This document shows positions 38,933 through 55,510 of a DNA stretch of 64,000 bases, in pieces. The stretch's first letter is position 1, and each line of letters begins with the position of its first letter. The stretch lies in the NCBI RefSeq assembly GCF_024679095.1, contig NC_066516.1:7224091-7288090 (forward strand), written 5' to 3'. The notes below the pieces were generated by a model. That model searched no databases, was not told the origin of the DNA, and was given only the letters and a program-made list of their open reading frames with translations. A program made the translations under genes and the position numbers. Source of the DNA: Eriocheir sinensis. Taxonomy: Eukaryota > Arthropoda > Malacostraca > Decapoda > Varunidae.

Positions 38933-39502
38933 CAACTCAGCTTTTACTTGCTCATAAAATTACTCAGTGACGAGGCCAAACTAGTAACTTTGCAAGTGTG
39001 TCTCTTCTCAGATGGGAAGGTGTGGCGTATGCGTTATACATATCTCTTGTATTGACTAGGGGTTGGACAGGCATGATACGTCCTCCTCATATGTTGTAAT
39101 TTTCAACAATAAACTATTCAATTCTCTTCTATTCTATTGTTATTACTTTTGGTTTTAGCAACTGACTGCAGCTTACTGTACCGTGTAAATAGGCATTGTG
39201 CAGTTGAAGAGAATAGATTAAAATTCATTAAATATTGTAAATTCTAGCAGGTGTTTCGTTGTGTTGAATACGCAATGGGCCGAGTTGGTATGCAATGGTC
39301 CGAGTTGGCAGTGGGCCGAGTTGACAATGGGCCGAGTTGACCGGCATTCGATTCATCACTTCAACGGCACTTTGCTTCCTTTCCGATACCTGCCCGCAGT
39401 AAACTTTAGTATACGGTATGGAGAGAAAATTAGTGTAAACTAATTATCTGGGGGTGGAGGGGGCCCTGATTCCATTAATCGCCGTGCTGCTCCCTTTATT
39501 GT

Positions 39503-39565
<63 letters not shown>

Positions 39566-40106
39566 GATGTAGTTGCTGGAATAAATGTTCTGTGCGATTC
39601 CAAGGTAGTGTGAAGATAAGTCAGCTATGATTATAGTTCAATAACATTTAAAATACTTATTGTTGATTAAAAAAGATAATACAGTAAAATTCTAAGGCCA
39701 TGTAAACGAGTTTCATTTTGCCTGAGGGTCAAAATAGTTAGGTTTAGATAATACTGTAGGAAAATGTCAACATATTATAATGACATTGGTACCCATGAAA
39801 ATGAAGACTGTGCAACCTTATACATTGGGGCTATTAAATAAAGATGGACTATAACCCAACCTAGAGGAGTTTCTAGCTGTAGACCCTTCACATGAGCAAA
39901 TAGTAATCCAACCTACCACCATTGATAGTAATATTTTCCCGCATTTTAAAATCTCATAAACGAGTAAAAATAATGGAAACGGTTACCAGAGTGATGATTA
40001 GCAAATACAATCTAAACAAATAATGTGTTAACTTTAAGCGTGAGTTGGGTGTGATTCTAAAGTTTTACCAAGACAGGTATGGCTCACCAAGGGCTAACTT
40101 CTGTTC
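38933..40106. other. Flank of MULE relic with (CA)n
   Basis: Contains AATAAA at about 39109, a short minisatellite at 39270-39342 and (CA)n at 39507-39562. Otherwise unique. Confidence 0.6.
39270..39342. repeat. Four-copy minisatellite GGGCCGAGTTG
   Basis: CAATGGGCCGAGTTG-type units of 17-20 bp repeat four times, about 340 bp downstream of the MULE frame. Confidence 0.85.
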
Positions 40107-40114
40107 ATCTAAAC

Positions 40115-40489
<375 letters not shown>

Positions 40490-40497
40490 ATCTAAAC

Positions 40498-41436
40498 TCT
40501 TGTAACACGTCCAGTCTATTAGAATTAGACTGTGGCCTTGATGAGACTGTGAAATATCCATTGTGAGTCTGTAATAAGAGCTAGAGCCTTGTGGGAGAGA
40601 TCACATCCAATAATTTTGGCCATAAGGGCCACAGCTTCCCTCATCAGCTTCGATGTCTGGATCTGAGGTGAATGATTGTTTCAGTCCTTGTAGCTGTGCC
40701 TCTCTCACAATGATTTCCATTGACAGTACAAAGGGAGGGCGGTTATGAGAGCAAAACACACACTGCCATTGTGTGTGTCTTGCTGTCATAACCGATGGTT
40801 TCCTCACAAGACGACTGACTGTCAGCACACCTGTCTTCTCAGCTGCCTTGCAGTTAAATTATATTTACACTTTGTATCCCCTCTGTGGCATGTTGCAACA
40901 GCCGAAGGCTAGGCACCACCTTAAAAATAAGAAAAAAATGACCCGCGAGACACCATGCTTTGAAGTCGGCGCGGTGCTCCAAGGGCCAATAATGGCGCCC
41001 GGCCGCCTATGTCGGGACTCTCTCTATCGACCCTAGAGACGACCCAGACGACGCATTTCATGTTTACCACCGCATTCCCCGAAGTCTCACTGGCCCCCAA
41101 GCCAATTTAGGTTGCGAGGGGTGAGTATGGGCAAACACTAGAATAATACCGAATTCATTACTTAAATTGCACTGGATGTTAAAGATTCACCAAATATGAC
41201 TAAATGGGTAATTGGCGGCTACTGGTCTAGGCCAATTAAAATACTCGAACGTATGTTACATCTGCGCCACTATGTTTCTGTAACAAGAAAACACCTGCTG
41301 TAACCTTTCCAAGCATCTACTACTTCGCCGCTAATGAGACTAGCATTAGTAAAGCAAAACAGGTAAGTACACACCTGATACAGGGAAGCACGCATTACTC
41401 CCCACCTGCTGGCTGCTGACTGGCGCTGCGCCGCTG
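40498..41436. other. Unique sequence between DNA elements
   Basis: No gene seen. A minus-strand 75-codon frame at 40601-40828 has CVFCSHNRPPFV but no domain I recognise. Confidence 0.5.
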
Positions 41437-42300
41437 GGCCATAGTGTTAGACTTCCCCATTCCCATCCCATCCCCGTCCCTTACCCGTGGCCATAACCCG
41501 TAGTGTAAAGCGTCCCCATGTGGTTGGGGTTGTTTTACGCTACCCCGTGAGGGTGCGGATGGGGTGGGAAAAGTGTTGACTCCGCGGAGTTGAGAGCAGG
41601 ACATCTTCGGCTTTTCCTTTGTATATTTCATGGGTAAGTAGTGTTCTATTTGTTATTATAGAAGGACATATATTGAAAAGCATCAGAATATTTGTATGAC
41701 TGATATTATATCGCAAACTTTGCTAAAGTTAATATATATTTTTTAGTTTGTAAAGACTCTGGTGTTTCCATTTGATTGTAAACGTACAGTTATTCCTGAA
41801 AATTCCTTTATAATTGTCCCCAAGAATGGCAATAGACGGCGGATTGATGACTAAATATGGCATTATTATGGGAATACTTAACATATACTATAAAAAGGGC
41901 ATTTCTTGGCGACCACCTTGATTTAAGACAAAAATGCCATAAATGACACGACCTGGCAAACCCGGTGTGGCTGCCCAGGTGTGTGACGAGTCATGGATAC
42001 CAACCTGTCTCATAAATTAACTTACCCGCGTTACTTGTTATTTACTTGTAGATCAACAGCGCTATTGTTTTGTTTTATGATATATAATGTATATGAATAC
42101 AATGGTGTATAAAAAATGCATTATTTATTTCGTTTTCTGTAATTATTGGTTTGAAAGTGCTGCCAACATAATATGACGTGAGGCTTGGTCCCTCATATCT
42201 GTCCCGTGGATGGGAAGGTAACGGGGCGGCATGTCCATACCCAAGTCCCGCGCATGGGGATGGGGACGGGTAAGGAATGGGGAAGAGTAACACTATGGCC
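41437..42300. mobile_element. 864-bp element with about 27-bp terminal inverted repeats
   Basis: The left end GGCCATAGTGTTAGACTTCC and the complement of the right end GGCCATAGTGTTACTCTTCC agree over 27 bp with two mismatches, followed by C-rich subterminal CCCATCCC/CCCGTCCC repeats. No transposase frame or clear target duplication was found. Confidence 0.65.
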
Positions 42301-42931
42301 GTGACCAGCCCCGCCCGCTGTCTGCCCCCCTCCCAGCCCCGCCCCGTTCCTCCTGCCCCTGCCTCGTTAACAGGTTGCCGATAATTGTTGATCATCAGCC
42401 ACTCACCGTAGCCGTCACCTGCTTTTCGCAAAGAACTTGTAGTAACGAGTGTGCGTAGCGTCATGAAGGGATGCTTTCTATAATCCTTTTAGTATATGTG
42501 TAATGAATGCAGAACGACATGATAAAGGTTACGTGCACGAAGGATTGAACCTTTGTTCGAGATAGTTCCGGTTGGTGATTTGCTTCTTAGTGCGGCGACT
42601 TGCCGTCGTAATATTTTTTTTACTATAACCTCAGATGTAATGGATGTAAAAGAGCTTGGGGGCCCCATTACCAGGTTTTCCCATAACGATTTGCTTAGAT
42701 TTAATTGAAGAGAAGCCTCGTCCACCCCTCAGCACGGGCGGGATCTGTTCACATACCAGCCAGTCCTGATCAAGATTCCTGACATCCTCTCCTCATCCCT
42801 CTTCAGGTGGATGAAAAGTGCTTATAAATTGTAGGTTGTTGGCCCGTAGCTGAGTCTTGTGATGTAGCCTTCAGCAGTAGCAGCATTTTGTGTACACTTT
42901 GGGAGGAAACACCGGGCACAGTCGTAAGGCA

Positions 42932-42934
<3 letters not shown>
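42301..42934. other. Spacer before the TA-flanked SINE
   Basis: C-rich patch at 42300-42370, then unique sequence. No gene seen. Confidence 0.5.

Positions 42935-43012
<78 letters not shown>
42935..43012. repeat. 78-bp (TA)n on one side of SINE
   Basis: Pure TA repeat abutting the SINE tail. Confidence 0.95.
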
Positions 43013-43509
<497 letters not shown>

Positions 43510-43689
43510 CATGTGTGAGTTCCATATATTGTATCTGATTATCTTATATTTGACAAGTGGGGATAACAACTGTCTAAAATACAAATCCCGACGACATCTT
43601 AAAGTTCAAACATTTCAGCATTTATAAACTATTTGTAATTATCGTGTTTGCTTCCTCGCAATGCACCCCAGCAGGCCCCGGGGCACCGC

Positions 43690-47530
<3,841 letters not shown>

Positions 47531-48419
47531 CCTACCTCGATGGCTACGCGAGGCACACTACCCTCGCAGAGTCGTAACTATGCGGCAATTCCAGACATTT
47601 CCAGCCGAGGTCCACAGCGCGCCTCAAATAGTCAAGGTTTTCAAGCTATGAAAATTGCCTTTTTACTGTAAAAAGTATTTTGCTTTTCCAAAATGCATTT
47701 CATAATTGCCATATCCTACAAGAATATTGTAGTTATTTTCTTCTTGTGAAAATATTGAAGTGAAAATATATTACGAAGTAGCTACAGCTAGGGTTGCCAA
47801 ATCTTCGGTTACGGGTTTAGGGCTGTAGCTGAGACAAAGCTTCATCACTGAATTTGGTGTATTTCTCTTGAGACAACGATTACCTCTTTTACCCTCGGTG
47901 GCCCATAACCCCTTACAATGCATTAAAACAGCTATTATACTTGGCCTAAAGGTATTTTTCCTTCCATGGAAGCACTGCTGAGTACTTGTATTTATCTGTC
48001 TTAAACGCGTGTTTCAGCTTCACAACCAGTATTTATATTTTTTCTTTCTCTACATCATTTCATCATAACTTTTGCTATCGAGGATCATCACTTTGTTCAT
48101 GTATTATTTGTATATTTTTAATTTGTTCATTAATATAATATTTTTCTGTTCAGAGAGAAACACTGGCATGAAGGAAATATCATTTTTCAGAGGCGGATGA
48201 ATTACTCGGCACACCAAACATCAACCTAGGACTGTACCTCCCTTGACGGGCCCCGTAAGTGGTAGAGGAGGGGGACCCACACAACTAGTCTGGCCTGGAC
48301 CAAACATGTTATTACAACCCTAACATTAACAGTCGGTAATTAATATGACGTGGGAACAGAACACCATTTCAACCGGCGCCACAAATCACCTGTCCATTTT
48401 TTTTTCTTTTTTTTTTTAC

Positions 48420-48510
48420 ATACCCGCCGGGCTTTCTACAGGGGCCAGATAGTCGGCCCAAGTCCCGTCATAGCGCAGGCAATTTTTTTATAGTGTCGGC
48501 ATCTGACCTT

Positions 48511-48511
<1 letters not shown>
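48420..48511 (-). mobile_element. Fragment of SINE family 1
   Basis: CGCCGGGCTT, TCGGCCCAAG, GCGCAGGC and TTTATAGTG occur in the same order as in the 3' part of the SINE at 43014. It ends at a (CT)n array. Confidence 0.55.

Positions 48512-48597
<86 letters not shown>
48512..48597. repeat. (CT)n, about 86 bp
   Basis: Pure CT repeat at the end of a SINE fragment. Confidence 0.95.
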
Positions 48598-48599
<2 letters not shown>

Positions 48600-49420
48600 A
48601 CAATTATTTTCCTTCAAGTTGTCATCTGTAACTGCCTCTTCTGGAGGACAGGTGGTGTTAGGGTTGATATTGTTATGTCTATATGTTTCACGTACTTTAC
48701 CCGTCTTGAATTATTACTATTAGCAGTGAGAGTTATTGATGGTGGTGGTGGTGATGTTAGTGATGGTGGAAGTTGTGGTGGTGGTGATATCATTGGTACT
48801 GATGGTAGCGCATAGTTGCGGTGGATGCTGGGTATGTGATGGTGGGCTATTATACTAATCATGACAGATTCAAGTAGCTACAATTTAATATTCAAAGCTT
48901 ACATAATTTCCAGTGATTAAAAGGTGCGGCACCGGGCCCACGATTCCTGAAAAGCTTCACCTCCACCGCTGCCAAGGACACACGTGCCGAATCATTGCCG
49001 AATATATTAAAAACCTGACAGCGATGAGTCATCCAAGTAAGCCAGAGTGTGTCCCTCGCTCTCCAACTAAAATGTTATTTTTAGTGTGTTTTAAGCATAT
49101 TTTTGTGTTAAGTATATTTTTTCTGTGATAAATAAAGGTTTTACAGCATCTATATTTTCTAAACATCATCAAATTAGACCTAAACTAGAGGAGAACAAAT
49201 AAAATATTGTATAAGGAGAGGGAGAAATATTCACATTTAAAAATTATATAAATACATTGACAGTCGTAACTGGGTAGATTTTGATTTGTCACCGTTTCTA
49301 AACATCTCTTTTTGACATTCATAACGCTGTCGTTATAATTACTATAATTCAACAAGCCGATTCTCCATCCCTATACTATTATAGGCAACTCAGTCACCTG
49401 CTATCTGGCAACTACAACTT

Positions 49421-49908
49421 CTTATGTCCTTCTTCTCAACACTTCTATACTTCACACCATGCACTTAGTTACTCACAGTGCGCACTTATACACTTCACCC
49501 CGTACCAAGTTGTTTTCAGTTCTTTTCTTCCCCTAACTTTGCGTTTCTATGCCCTTTTGTTAGTTTCCACTATTACTCTTTTCTTTTCACTTCCCGATTA
49601 CGGTATCTCCTGTGCCAGGTAGATTGTTGTTAAAGATTTACCCCTAGTATCACTAGGAGAACGGGCCCTTGTCAGAAGACGGCCGGTTAAGAGGGAAACG
49701 ACCGCTCCTCCCTGCACGAGGCGACCCCGTAGCAGGGTGCCGACAGACCGACTCTATCGGCGATCGAAATCTAGCAGACCAAGTCGGTCTGTCGACGAGG
49801 ACTGGCGTGTCTCTGCCAGATAGGTATACTGTCTTCTTCTTTTGACCTGTAACGCTTTGTATCACTTCTTAGGTCCTCCTCCACACTTTTATACTTCACA
49901 CCATGCAC
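49421..49908. repeat. About 40-bp direct repeats around a GC-rich block with hairpin
   Basis: CACTTCTATACTTCACACCA at about 49439 and CACTTTTATACTTCACACCA at about 49883 (with matching GTCCTTCTTCTCAA/GTCCTCCTCCA upstream) flank a GC-rich block containing a perfect 13-bp inverted repeat CGACAGACCGACT (49741-49753, 49782-49794). Confidence 0.65.
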
Positions 49909-49914
49909 ACCAGG

Positions 49915-49985
49915 GGTCCAGGGGGGGGGAGGCGCAGCCCCCCCTGGTTAGAAGTGGGGGTCGAGGGGGGCGCAGCCCCCCCGTT
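49915..49985. repeat. Two G/C hairpins of GGCGCAGCCCCCC type
   Basis: GGGGGAGGCGCAGCCCCCCC and GGGGGGCGCAGCCCCCC, about 40 bp apart, each able to fold on itself. Confidence 0.7.
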
Positions 49986-50462
49986 AGCAGGTCTTAAAGT
50001 TCGGTTGGAGTAGTTTAAATATGCTCCCCCACTCTAAACCCTCTGCAAGCTATTTTGCGGCTGCGGCGGCGGCATCGTCGCCATGGCCAACACCAGAGGA
50101 GGCGACGCGCTTTCGTAAACATTATCCCCTATTTTCAAGAGTAAAAAAAAAAGTCCTTGAATTGGATTTTGAAAGCGTTTCCATGACTGTTGAAGGTTTG
50201 TAGAAAAGATATATGAAGAGATAGTGATGTTTCATAAAGTAGATAATGAGATACTGGCACGGTACTAAAACGAATCTTTACCGACAGAATTTATCTATAG
50301 CCATAAGAAACATCTGCGTGTAGAAAATAAACATTTTATTGTATTGAAAACCATCCATACCTATCATCCTTTCTAAGAAAAAATGCAGTGGCCGGAGCAA
50401 GGATTATATACTATAATTATATAATCCTTGGGCCGACCGAACTATCACCGCTCAAAGAGGCT

Positions 50463-50574
50463 GGTGTGACTCTGAGGGTAGTACAAGGAGAGGAATGGGG
50501 GTGTAACTCTGTGGGTACAAGGAGAGGAATGGCTGATGTAACTCTTGAGTGTACAAGGATCGAGAGGAATGAGT
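50463..50574. repeat. Three-copy tandem repeat, unit 33-42 bp
   Basis: GTGTGACTCTGAGGGTAGTA / GTGTAACTCTGTGGGTA / ATGTAACTCTTGAGTGTA, each followed by CAAGGA(TC)GAGAGGAATG. Confidence 0.8.
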
Positions 50575-51264
50575 GGCGCACGATAGTTTCATGATGGTGC
50601 CTTTAGGTTTATTTTCTTTATTGTGATCATTTTCTATATAAACTATAATCCTTTGTCTAGACATTAGTAAACTTGTAGAATATTTGTGGGAATCTAATTT
50701 AATCGTGTGAGAATTTGTGGGTAAAGTGGCGGCGCTAGGTGGCGCTGCAGCCGTGGTTGTTCAGCACAGTTCAAGCGGAAGTGCTGGGTTCGGGTTCTTT
50801 GGTAGTGTTGACTCTTGCGAAGTGGAATTTTCGTCTAGCTTGGCGTAACAGACTGCCACCAAGGAACGATTCGTATCAACATTCAAGGGTCGGGTTATTC
50901 TCGTGACGGCGGGACTACCAGTGTTGAGCGAGGCTTTAGGAGGTGCGAGTCATGGCTGCACACTGATACTAACAGATTTTGACACAAACACACACACACA
51001 CACACACGCGAGCTATTAGTGTTTCATAATGGGAGGGAGTGTACATTACCTGAGGTCACTGCGGGGTTTCCTAGTGCATGGTAGTGGAAGTGGGCGGGTG
51101 CATCGGGTGGTGGCGAGAACACTACCACTGGTGCTTCGGATCGAGGCAAGTGAGATTTAACGAAGCCGCGCCGTCTGCCTCTTCTGCTTCATTGTGAGTA
51201 CGAAGTAGAATATAGTCACTAATCGTTTATATATTTTTTTCTGGTGATTGTGGAGATTGACTCC

Positions 51265-51466
51265 GCGCCTCCAAAATACGATATTACGCCTCCATATTAT
51301 AGTTAAGTGACGAAATACATGTCTCTCAACCATAATATGATGGCGCAAGTAAAATTAAAGAAAAAGGCCTAATCCCCTTCCCCTAATGATCTTGGGGACC
51401 CGTGGGAAATCGGGTTTTTTGGTGGGGGAGAATATTATTTAATCATGGAGGCAATATTGGAGGCGC
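51265..51466. mobile_element. Possible small MITE with GCGCCTCCAA ends
   Basis: GCGCCTCCAAAATA...GCCTCCAT at 51265-51295 faces ATGGAGGCAATATTGGAGGCGC at 51445-51466; the arms differ by a 9-bp indel. No target duplication was seen. Confidence 0.35.
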
Positions 51467-53117
51467 TTAGTGAATCTTCATATTTATCTTTTTTCTTTGT
51501 GTGTCTTTCGAGCCCCATAAACATCTGTAGCAACCGGACGTGTTGATCTTCGCTTTCAGAAACTTCCCGGCCTTCTTTCTCGTATAGCCAAGTACAGGAA
51601 ATATTGACCCCCATAGTATTTTCCCTCTTCTTTGTGTGTTTTTCGCATGTTTTAGTGCAGGTAAATGAACAAGCTGCAATAAAGTTTCACCATGGAAGGC
51701 AATCATATGACTTTTGATGCTAATAGAACTGTAATTGATGTGGTTCTGTGAGCCCTGCCACGGATGGGTTGAATCATGCATGAACAAGGGTACGTATGGT
51801 TAGGTAAAGCCTGAGCCCGGCCCCCAAGCTAGACTCATGGAACAGGCTAGGCATCCAAAGGGGGGAGAAAACAAACAACAACCTAATTCCAAACATGTGC
51901 CTGCCATAATCTTGAAGGTAGTGTTGCTGTATATTGAGTTTTGTTAGTTAAAAAAAAAAAAAAAAAAAATGTGGCATGGCAGTGTTCTTTATTTATTTCA
52001 AGGGTTACTGATGTGTGTTGATTCAAATTCCACTCAAAATCATGGAAAATTACCCCTTAAGTGAGTTTAGAGGAACCAAAACTACTTTTTACCAACTAAT
52101 GTACTGATACAAAATAGTGTTAATTAAGGTCATGTGTAATTACATCTCAATGTAAGTGATCAAACATTTGTTTATTATAAATTTTGATGTATTTTTGTAC
52201 TTTTTGATTAATCTGACATCAGTTTTTATCTCCCAGGGTAGTATGTTATGCAGGATTTTTACTAAAGTGGGTAAACTTGTTATTAAAATTTAGTTTATCA
52301 GTATGGTAAAATGGAATATAATGTGTCTTGTATTCCATCTAAAAACTGTTTTAAGATGTTTTTTCCTCATACTGCCCCAAACATGGAGGTATCCCAAAAG
52401 TAAACTTTACAAAACCCTGCCAATATTTCACTCTCATTCTTGGCAAGGTTATTAATTTAGTGGAACTAATTCACTAGATCTTAGGATCTAAGGGCAAGAA
52501 ACCTGGCCCTGGTTAATAAATACACTGTAAAATTATTTGCCAAGGTTTTATTTCTGTTCAAGTGAAGAAATGTTAGCTAGTTGAGGAGGAGCCCTGGTGC
52601 GAGGGTACTGTGGATTGGTTCTACTATTTTACCCTGATACAGTTTTGGAATGTAAGATTTCATAACATATTTATTGTTTTGATTTTATTTACCTAGCCTA
52701 AGTTAGTAGCCTCACAGCTATGCTCTCTCTCAACTACAGAAGATTTCTTTGCTTGAATAGAAACAAGATCTTTGCAAATAATTTTAGTGTGTAGGTATTA
52801 CCTCATTGAGGTCACCAACATAGGAAACATAGCCTTGGAGCAAAATTTGGATCAAGACAAGTGACACCATCCAGGAACAACTTTAAGTACGGTAGTGCAA
52901 GAAAATCAAGGTGTGCTGGGCAGCAGGGGTAATTTGTTTATTTCAAGGTATATATGCACCCATTTCAGCATGCCATATAGGACTTTTAATTGAATAATAT
53001 TTCCTTCCAGGAAATTTAATGTAATGAAAAAACAATGAAGTAATCCTTCATCAGAAGTTCACAAATGGAAAATATTACATTATATTTTTATGAGCAATTT
53101 ATCGGAAAGTGTAAAAG

Positions 53118-53428
53118 ATAAAGGTAAAGTTGGGAGCATTCCGTATACATTAGCTGTGTGTGGCCCCAGTGCTCATCTCCATTATCTATGCTGGCCTTTG
53201 AGCCTGTAGGGCATGAGAACCCATTACCCTGGGACACAGGGCAAGTACAACATGGATTACCATAGCTCACCTTCCCTGGGTTTCCTCCGGCTACCATTTA
53301 TCTTCCAGACCAAACGGAGGATGAACCCATGGGATGGCTGCGTGGCAACTGCCCAGCTGGGATTCAAACTCAGGCCTGTAGATTCATATGTAGGCGTGCA
53401 AACCACTACACCATAGAGGAATGTGCAG
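53118..53428 (-). mobile_element. tRNA-derived SINE, family 2
   Basis: Read on the minus strand it opens with CTCTATGGTGTAGTGGTTTG (A-box side) and GAGTTTGAATCCCAGC (B box), and ends with the tail AGCTAATGTATACGG side near 53125. It is about 60-70% alike to the copy at 55768 by eye. The predicted small frames in it are not genes. Confidence 0.7.
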
Positions 53429-53589
53429 CTATCAGACACGGGGTCTAGTACATGGTTTCTATTAGTTTGAATAATTTTTTATCTATTATATTATTACTTT
53501 ATTTGACTATTACTATTGTTTATTACTGAAACCTGTAAAGTGTGGGGGGGCATATATGACCTTTTTCCTGACACAAAAGTGAGGAAAGC

Positions 53590-54189
53590 CTGCATTCTTG
53601 CCCCATTATCTGTCAGTGGTTGTATGGGCTGGGTAGGGGACAAAATTATTAACCAGTCACTGTGGAACATCTAATGACAATAACAGAATCAGCAATCATG
53701 TCTTTGCTGATAATGCAGTAATCCATGCCAAGTTGCGGAGGTTCTGGTGCTTGAGTATATGGTATAGTACATAACTTGAGTACACAGTGAGGTAACGGTA
53801 TTGGGATTTTAGGTGTTCTGGGCGAAGAGCAAGATACATATGTTTGGAGGCTTACTGGATGAGTTTGTAGATTCTGTTTAAGCTTGTGGTGAGAAAACCA
53901 AGATGTTGGAAATTTTTACATTCCCAGATACCTTACTGCAAAATGAATGGGAGTCACACTAAGTCTGGGGGATTGATATAGCATATTGTGTTATGGGCTC
54001 TCTCAGCACATATAGGTGTCTATGCAGAATCATGGGATATCACTGGAGTGACTTGTGTCAAACTGGTAATTATACTCCATGAGTTTGATTTAAGGCTTAT
54101 TACCTGCATCTTTTTTAGGTGCTTCCTATAGTGCTAGTCTACTCTCTTGAGGGGTCTCTTGGATGACCCCAACCTATTAGTGGGGCAGG
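53590..54189 (+). mobile_element. Decayed LINE reverse transcriptase, first relic (5' part)
   Basis: Translated pieces read VFADNAVIHAKLRRFW, a decayed FADD active-site box, then an IDIAYCVMGSLSTYRCLC block and VLPIVLVYSLE (compare VLPVLLYGCETW of RTE-like LINEs). Many stops and frame changes are present. The + strand copy is interrupted at 54190 by a SINE. Confidence 0.6.
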
Positions 54190-54432
54190 TGAATTTAATT
54201 TATAGTGACTACTGTGATGTATAACATACTTGGCCCATGCTGCCCCCCAGTGCTCCTCATTACTAAAGTCACTGAAGTAAGGGCTAATTGAAGTTCTGGG
54301 TAGCATGTGAGTAATCTTTCACCACTTGGAGATGGTAAAAAATTGTCAGCGTCCTTTAGCGGGACTTGAACCTAGTAGGTCCACGGGCTCACCACTCCTG
54401 CACGCTGACCTCTCGGCCACCGCCCCCCCCAA
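54190..54432 (-). mobile_element. Older SINE family 1 copy splitting a LINE relic
   Basis: It matches the 43-kb SINE in order (TTTATAGTG, CATGCTGCCC, GTAGCATGTG, GCGGGACTTGAAC) and keeps a clearer tRNA head on the minus strand: TGGCCGAGAGGTCAGCGTGC and GGTTCAAGTCCCGC, which look like a tRNA-Ser/Leu A and B box. Confidence 0.65.
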
Positions 54433-54530
54433 ATAATCTGTGCACACCTACTATATATGGGTATGTGGGATGCTACCCAGAGGTCAACCCTCCTCACCAG
54501 GTTGTTTCTGTAATCTTGAATGGGGTCAGG
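54433..54530 (+). mobile_element. First LINE relic, continuation after the SINE
   Basis: YVGCYPEVNPPHQVVSV here matches HVACYPEADPAHWVSV in the second relic (about 54968), the C-terminal part of the same LINE protein. It lies directly downstream of the SINE at 54190-54432. Confidence 0.5.
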
Positions 54531-54739
54531 AATGGGATGTATGGTTCTGCCTGCTTTGCAATAGTTGCAAAAGTAAGGATGAAAGAAAATGGCATTTTAG
54601 AGGGAATTAAAGGAATGAAAGTGAAAGAAAGGAATTGGCAAGTGAGAGTGCATGAAAGTGATTACATTTATCTATCTCTGTCTATTTATATCCAAGGGAT
54701 TAATATAATAATAAGTATCTTGAACTAAAGTCATTGTTG

Positions 54740-55225
54740 AGCATCTGTTGACAATACACACCAGGGTCCTGACCTTGTTTTTGCCAATGATGCAGTAATC
54801 CTTGCATAGTCACTGGAGGTTCTGGTGATGGGTTTGAGGCACTGCATGAGGAGGTGAAGCCCTTGAGGCTATTCATGCATGTGAAGAGGACATCGATATC
54901 TTGGAAAACTTGTCATACTTTGGTAGCATTGTTCATAACAGTGATGGGTCTCGCCAGGAAGTCTTCGGGCATGTGGCATGTTACCCAGAAGCTGATCCTG
55001 CTCATTGGGTTTCTGTAAGAGACAGCCCTTACTGTAGGAGACCAAGGGGATGCCCACAGTGTTCATGACTTGAGCAAGGCGATAAATCCTACTAAGAGTT
55101 ACTCAGGATGAGAAGGGGGCTTGCATGGGACAGGCCTGGAGTAATTCCCAGGTTTGGTGTTGTAGGGTGGGCAGGGGGACGCGCCCCCCACCGTATGCCC
55201 CTATTGATTGACTGATTGGTATTGG
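54740..55225 (+). mobile_element. Decayed LINE reverse transcriptase, second relic with 3' end
   Basis: VFANDAVI (FADD box), ENLSYFGSIVHNSDGSRQEV, CYPEADPAHWVSVRD and a final RPPPYAPID followed by a short (ATTG)n-like tail are readable in shifting frames. It shares the order and wording of the first relic, so it is the same family. Confidence 0.62.
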
Positions 55226-55344
55226 TCAGTAAGCTCTTCATCTTCAGAAACTAAACTGCCAATCGGGAAGCACAGAAACATAAAACTTTGATCAGGTAGA
55301 GACTAAAATTAAAAAGAGTGATAAATACAACAGATAAATTTGAT

Positions 55345-55510
55345 AAATACATTCAAGAAAAGGTTAAATAAATTCATGGATAGTGCAGTTTGGTGGGATA
55401 AGGTTCACAGGAGCTGCCTGGCATAGGCCTACCATCCTCTTGCAGATTCCTTGTTGTTATGAAAGGCATAGGCTTACCATCCTCTTGCAGATTCCTTATG
55501 TTCTTATGAT
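55345..55510 (+). mobile_element. CR1-like LINE 3' end with TTATGTTC-type tail
   Basis: ATTCAAGAAAAGGTTAAATA, GTTCACAGGAGCTGCCTGGC and CATCCTCTTGCAGATTCC, then CTTATGTTCTTATG. The LINE C-terminal FKKRLNKFMD-like phrase and octamer repeats at the very end are typical of CR1-clade elements. The CTACCATCCTCTTGCAGATTCC unit occurs twice. Confidence 0.6.

Larger units (their letters stand above)
47531..49420. other. Upstream flank of the protease gene
   Basis: The minus-strand promoter should lie just above 47530; no convincing TATA box was identified. Further on: a SINE fragment, (CT)n at 48512-48597, (GGT)n-like sequence at 48737-48785 and a 71-codon frame (48913-49128) followed by AATAAA, none recognised. 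Confidence 0.5.
49986..53117. other. Intergenic sequence with minor structures
   Basis: A 60-codon frame with an Ala run at 50021-50203, a hairpin at 50399-50429, a three-copy tandem repeat at 50463-50574, a G-rich patch at 50700-51120 that could be a promoter region, (CA)n at 50990-51007, a weak MITE and poly(A) at 51951-51968. 52000-53117 is unique AT-rich. Confidence 0.5.

Noticed and set aside
47588..47635. TATTTGAG and GGAAATGTCTGG upstream of the protease start as TATA and Rel sites
   Set aside because: Matches are too short and degenerate, and the transcription start is unknown.
49653..49865. A 70-codon minus-strand frame in the GC-rich block
   Set aside because: It contains the 13-bp inverted repeat and shows no protein family; structure explains it better.
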